A stretch of DNA of 6,426 nt. Source: Methanobacteriaceae archaeon (GTDB taxonomy: Archaea > Methanobacteriota > Methanobacteria > Methanobacteriales > Methanobacteriaceae). Below, piece by piece: positions 5,205-6,426 of the stretch. The notes under the pieces were generated by a model that was not told where the DNA came from, did no database searches, and saw only the letters and a list, made by a program, of their open reading frames with translations. Numbering within the stretch: position 1 is the stretch's first letter; each line of letters starts with the position of its first letter. Location of the stretch: NCBI GenBank assembly GCA_900769095.1, contig CAAGFH010000147.1:1-6426 (forward strand), in the 5' to 3' direction. Both the position numbers and the translations under genes were made by a program.

Positions 5205-6053
5205 CTATTTTAATTTAGCTAATCTTTTCTCGAAGTAAGATAATTTTTTATCATTGTCAGCAAATACTTCAATAGCAGTTTCAATTACTCTAACTTCGTT
5301 GTCATAGTCGTTAGCTTTTCTATATAAGATACATAAACGTTTATATGGAGCATCTTTTGCTTGTTTTGCTTCCACATATCTTTCGTATTCTTTAATAGCT
5401 TTTTGTACATTGGTCTTTTCCATTTCTTTAATAGTACTCATTGGAATGACTTTTACAATAGTTTTTCCAGATGCTTTTGCTTTTTGTCTTTTTTCTGCTT
5501 TTTTAATAGCTTTATTACATGACTTTTTGAAATCTTTATCTTCTTCAGATTTTCTAGCATCTTTGATTAATTTAATTGCTTCATCAGTTGCAAGATCACC
5601 TAATGCCTGAATAGCAGCTAATCTAACACCCCAATCTTCATCACTGAGACATTTTTCAATTGAATCAAGATTATCAACAGCTTGAAGTTCACCTAAAGCA
5701 CGTACAGCAACTTTTCTAACTCCAAAATCTTCATCATCAGTTGATTCAACAAAGTAAGGAACAACCTTATCATTTTCAGTTTCTTTGAGTGCAAAAGCTA
5801 AAAATCTTTTATTTTTACCTTGAGCATTAGTAAATTCATCGATTAATTTGTCAACAGCTAATTCACCCATATTACCTAAAATTTCAGCCGCTTTAAATCT
5901 GACTTGCGCATTATCATCAGTAGTAGCCTTAATTAATGGTTCAATAGCTGATTCATCAGTAATTCCAACTAATGATTCTATAGCTTCTTTTCTAACTTTT
6001 ACATCTTCACTTGATAAGTTAGAAATAGCATCATCAAAATTTAAATTAGTCAT
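5205..6053 (-). CDS. HEAT-repeat protein with TPR-like C-terminus
   Basis: A 282-residue cytosolic scaffold-type protein. Residues about 8-186 are helical HEAT repeats of the PBS-lyase type: clear repeat cores are VRKEAIESLVGI (20-31), VRFKAAEILGNMG (51-63), VRKVAVRALGEL (112-123) and VRLAAIQALGDL (143-154), with weaker units at about 68-96 and 156-186. A Lys/Ala-rich basic stretch (about 176-197) leads to a second helical region (about 213-280) containing AIKEYERYVEAK and a further helix pair, resembling TPR repeats. Such proteins bind other proteins. Similar short HEAT proteins in cyanobacteria act on bilin attachment, but that has no bearing in a methanogen. The ATG at 6053 has no Shine-Dalgarno; a TATA box about 27 bases upstream suggests a leaderless message. 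It abuts the convergent amidase gene with no gap and diverges from the helicase gene. Partner unknown. Confidence 0.9.
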   Translation of the reverse strand: MTNLNFDDAISNLSSEDVKVRKEAIESLVGITDESAIEPLIKATTDDNAQVRFKAAEILGNMGELAVDKLIDEFTNAQGKNKRFLAFALKETENDKVVPYFVESTDDEDFGVRKVAVRALGELQAVDNLDSIEKCLSDEDWGVRLAAIQALGDLATDEAIKLIKDARKSEEDKDFKKSCNKAIKKAEKRQKAKASGKTIVKVIPMSTIKEMEKTNVQKAIKEYERYVEAKQAKDAPYKRLCILYRKANDYDNEVRVIETAIEVFADNDKKLSYFEKRLAKLK

Positions 6054-6076
6054 AGTTATAGTTTGGATTTTAATAA

Positions 6077-6083
6077 ATATAAA
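6077..6083 (-). promoter_or_regulatory. TATA box for the HEAT-repeat gene
   Basis: Read on the minus strand this is TTTATAT, close to the archaeal TATA consensus, centred about 27 bases before the ATG at 6053. With no Shine-Dalgarno present, transcription would start at or next to the ATG, giving a leaderless message. Confidence 0.5.
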
Positions 6084-6108
6084 TTCTTTTGAAAATACAA
6101 TTAAATAG

Positions 6109-6116
6109 TATAAAAA
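6109..6116 (+). promoter_or_regulatory. Candidate TATA box for the helicase gene
   Basis: TATAAAAA lies about 47 bases before the ATG at 6160, which would give a leader of roughly 20-25 bases containing the GAGGTG ribosome binding site. A second AT-rich stretch at 6126-6140 is a weaker alternative. Confidence 0.4.
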
Positions 6117-6145
6117 TTAAAAAGTAAATATTATTTAAAAAATTT

Positions 6146-6151
6146 GAGGTG
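6146..6151 (+). promoter_or_regulatory. Shine-Dalgarno GAGGTG of the helicase gene
   Basis: GAGGTG lies 8 bases before ATG 6160 and supports that start. Confidence 0.75.
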
Positions 6152-6159
6152 TAATTACA

Positions 6160-6426
6160 ATGATTGAAGAGCAAACTAAAAGCTATTCTAAAAAGCAGAT
6201 TTTCAAGACTTTGCATCCTTGGGTACAGGAATGGTTTGACTCACAATTTGAAGACTTTACACCTGCACAAAAAAAGTCCATTGTAGAGATTCATAAAAAA
6301 AACAACATACTTATTTCTTCACCAACAGGATCTGGAAAGACTTTAACTGCTTTTTTATCTGTTATTAGTGAGTTAACAGAACTTGCACAAAAAGATGAAC
6401 TTGAAGATAAAGTATACTGTATTTAT
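6160..6426 (+). CDS. Lhr-type superfamily 2 helicase, N-terminal part only
   Basis: Only the first 89 residues are inside the window; the frame runs open through the right edge. Lhr (large helicase-related) proteins are ATP-dependent 3'-5' DNA helicases linked to repair and replication-coupled processes in archaea. The visible part begins with a short lead and then [13 protein letters not shown], a Q-motif-like FTPAQKKSI (33-41), and the Walker A motif SPTGSGKT (54-61) followed by [16 protein letters not shown] at the cut edge is where the family begins motif Ia (YISPLKAL-type). The HP-W-WF followed by TPAQ pattern is typical of Lhr and unlike Hel308. ATG start with GAGGTG upstream. It diverges from the HEAT-repeat gene across about 106 bases. 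Total length, and so the Lhr subtype, cannot be judged here. Confidence 0.9.
   Translation, partial: MIEEQTKSYSKKQIFKTLHPWVQEWFDSQFEDFTPAQKKSIVEIHKKNNILISSPTGSGKTLTAFLSVISELTELAQKDELEDKVYCIY

Noticed and set aside
5410..5610. A 66-codon plus-strand open frame with a hydrophobic translation
   Set aside because: It is antisense to the HEAT-repeat gene; the apparent membrane segments are mirror images of Lys/Glu/Ala-rich helical codons.
5205..6053. HEAT protein as a phycobilisome lyase
   Set aside because: The repeats match the PBS-lyase HEAT family only in form; nothing in the window suggests phycobiliproteins, and the other genes are those of a methanogen.
5848..6108. An 86-codon plus-strand open frame reaching past the HEAT gene start
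   Set aside because: It is mostly antisense to conserved HEAT repeats, has no ribosome binding site and no recognisable domain, and runs through the HEAT gene promoter.
1..6426. CRISPR, tRNA, insertion sequence or attachment site
   Set aside because: No regularly spaced repeats, no tRNA-like cloverleaf, no transposase or integrase motifs and no terminal repeats were seen on either strand.

Overview
The window looks like ordinary chromosome of an AT-rich methanogenic archaeon, most likely Methanobrevibacter or a close relative in the Methanobacteriales. This rests on the low GC content, the archaeal NucS endonuclease and Lhr-type helicase, an archaeal-type NadA, GGAGG-type ribosome binding sites beside apparently leaderless genes, and TATA-like promoter boxes. 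The genus is inferred from overall character, not from a marker gene. No RNA genes, mobile elements, CRISPR arrays or phage genes are visible.

Layout from left to right. Quinolinate synthase (nadA, 5' end outside the window) ends at 889 and is followed by a strong hairpin and T-run. Facing it on the minus strand is a two-gene unit: a MetX-like alpha/beta hydrolase and a small acidic protein whose start overlaps the hydrolase stop. Diverging from the hydrolase is nucS, a mismatch/branched-DNA endonuclease. NucS runs tail to tail, with a 4-base overlap, into an unrecognised 159-residue acidic protein. That protein diverges from a membrane protein with an N-terminal zinc ribbon and an external PsbP-like domain. 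After a second hairpin terminator comes a carbon-nitrogen hydrolase closely resembling NIT2/omega-amidase. Its stop abuts the stop of a minus-strand HEAT-repeat protein. Diverging from that is the 5' end of an Lhr-type helicase, cut by the window edge.

The genes do not form one pathway. They are short, alternating transcription units covering NAD biosynthesis, DNA repair (nucS, lhr), probable metabolite repair (NIT2-like) and several lineage-type proteins of unknown role. Coding density is very high, and no stretch over about 110 bases lacks a gene.

The most useful observations concern gene boundaries and control regions. The MetX-like gene appears to start about 26 codons upstream of its first ATG/GTG/TTG, behind a perfect GGAGG, at an ATT or ATA codon. 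Two of the divergent intergenic regions carry inverted repeats spanning the promoters. I found no convincing evidence of an undescribed multi-gene system.
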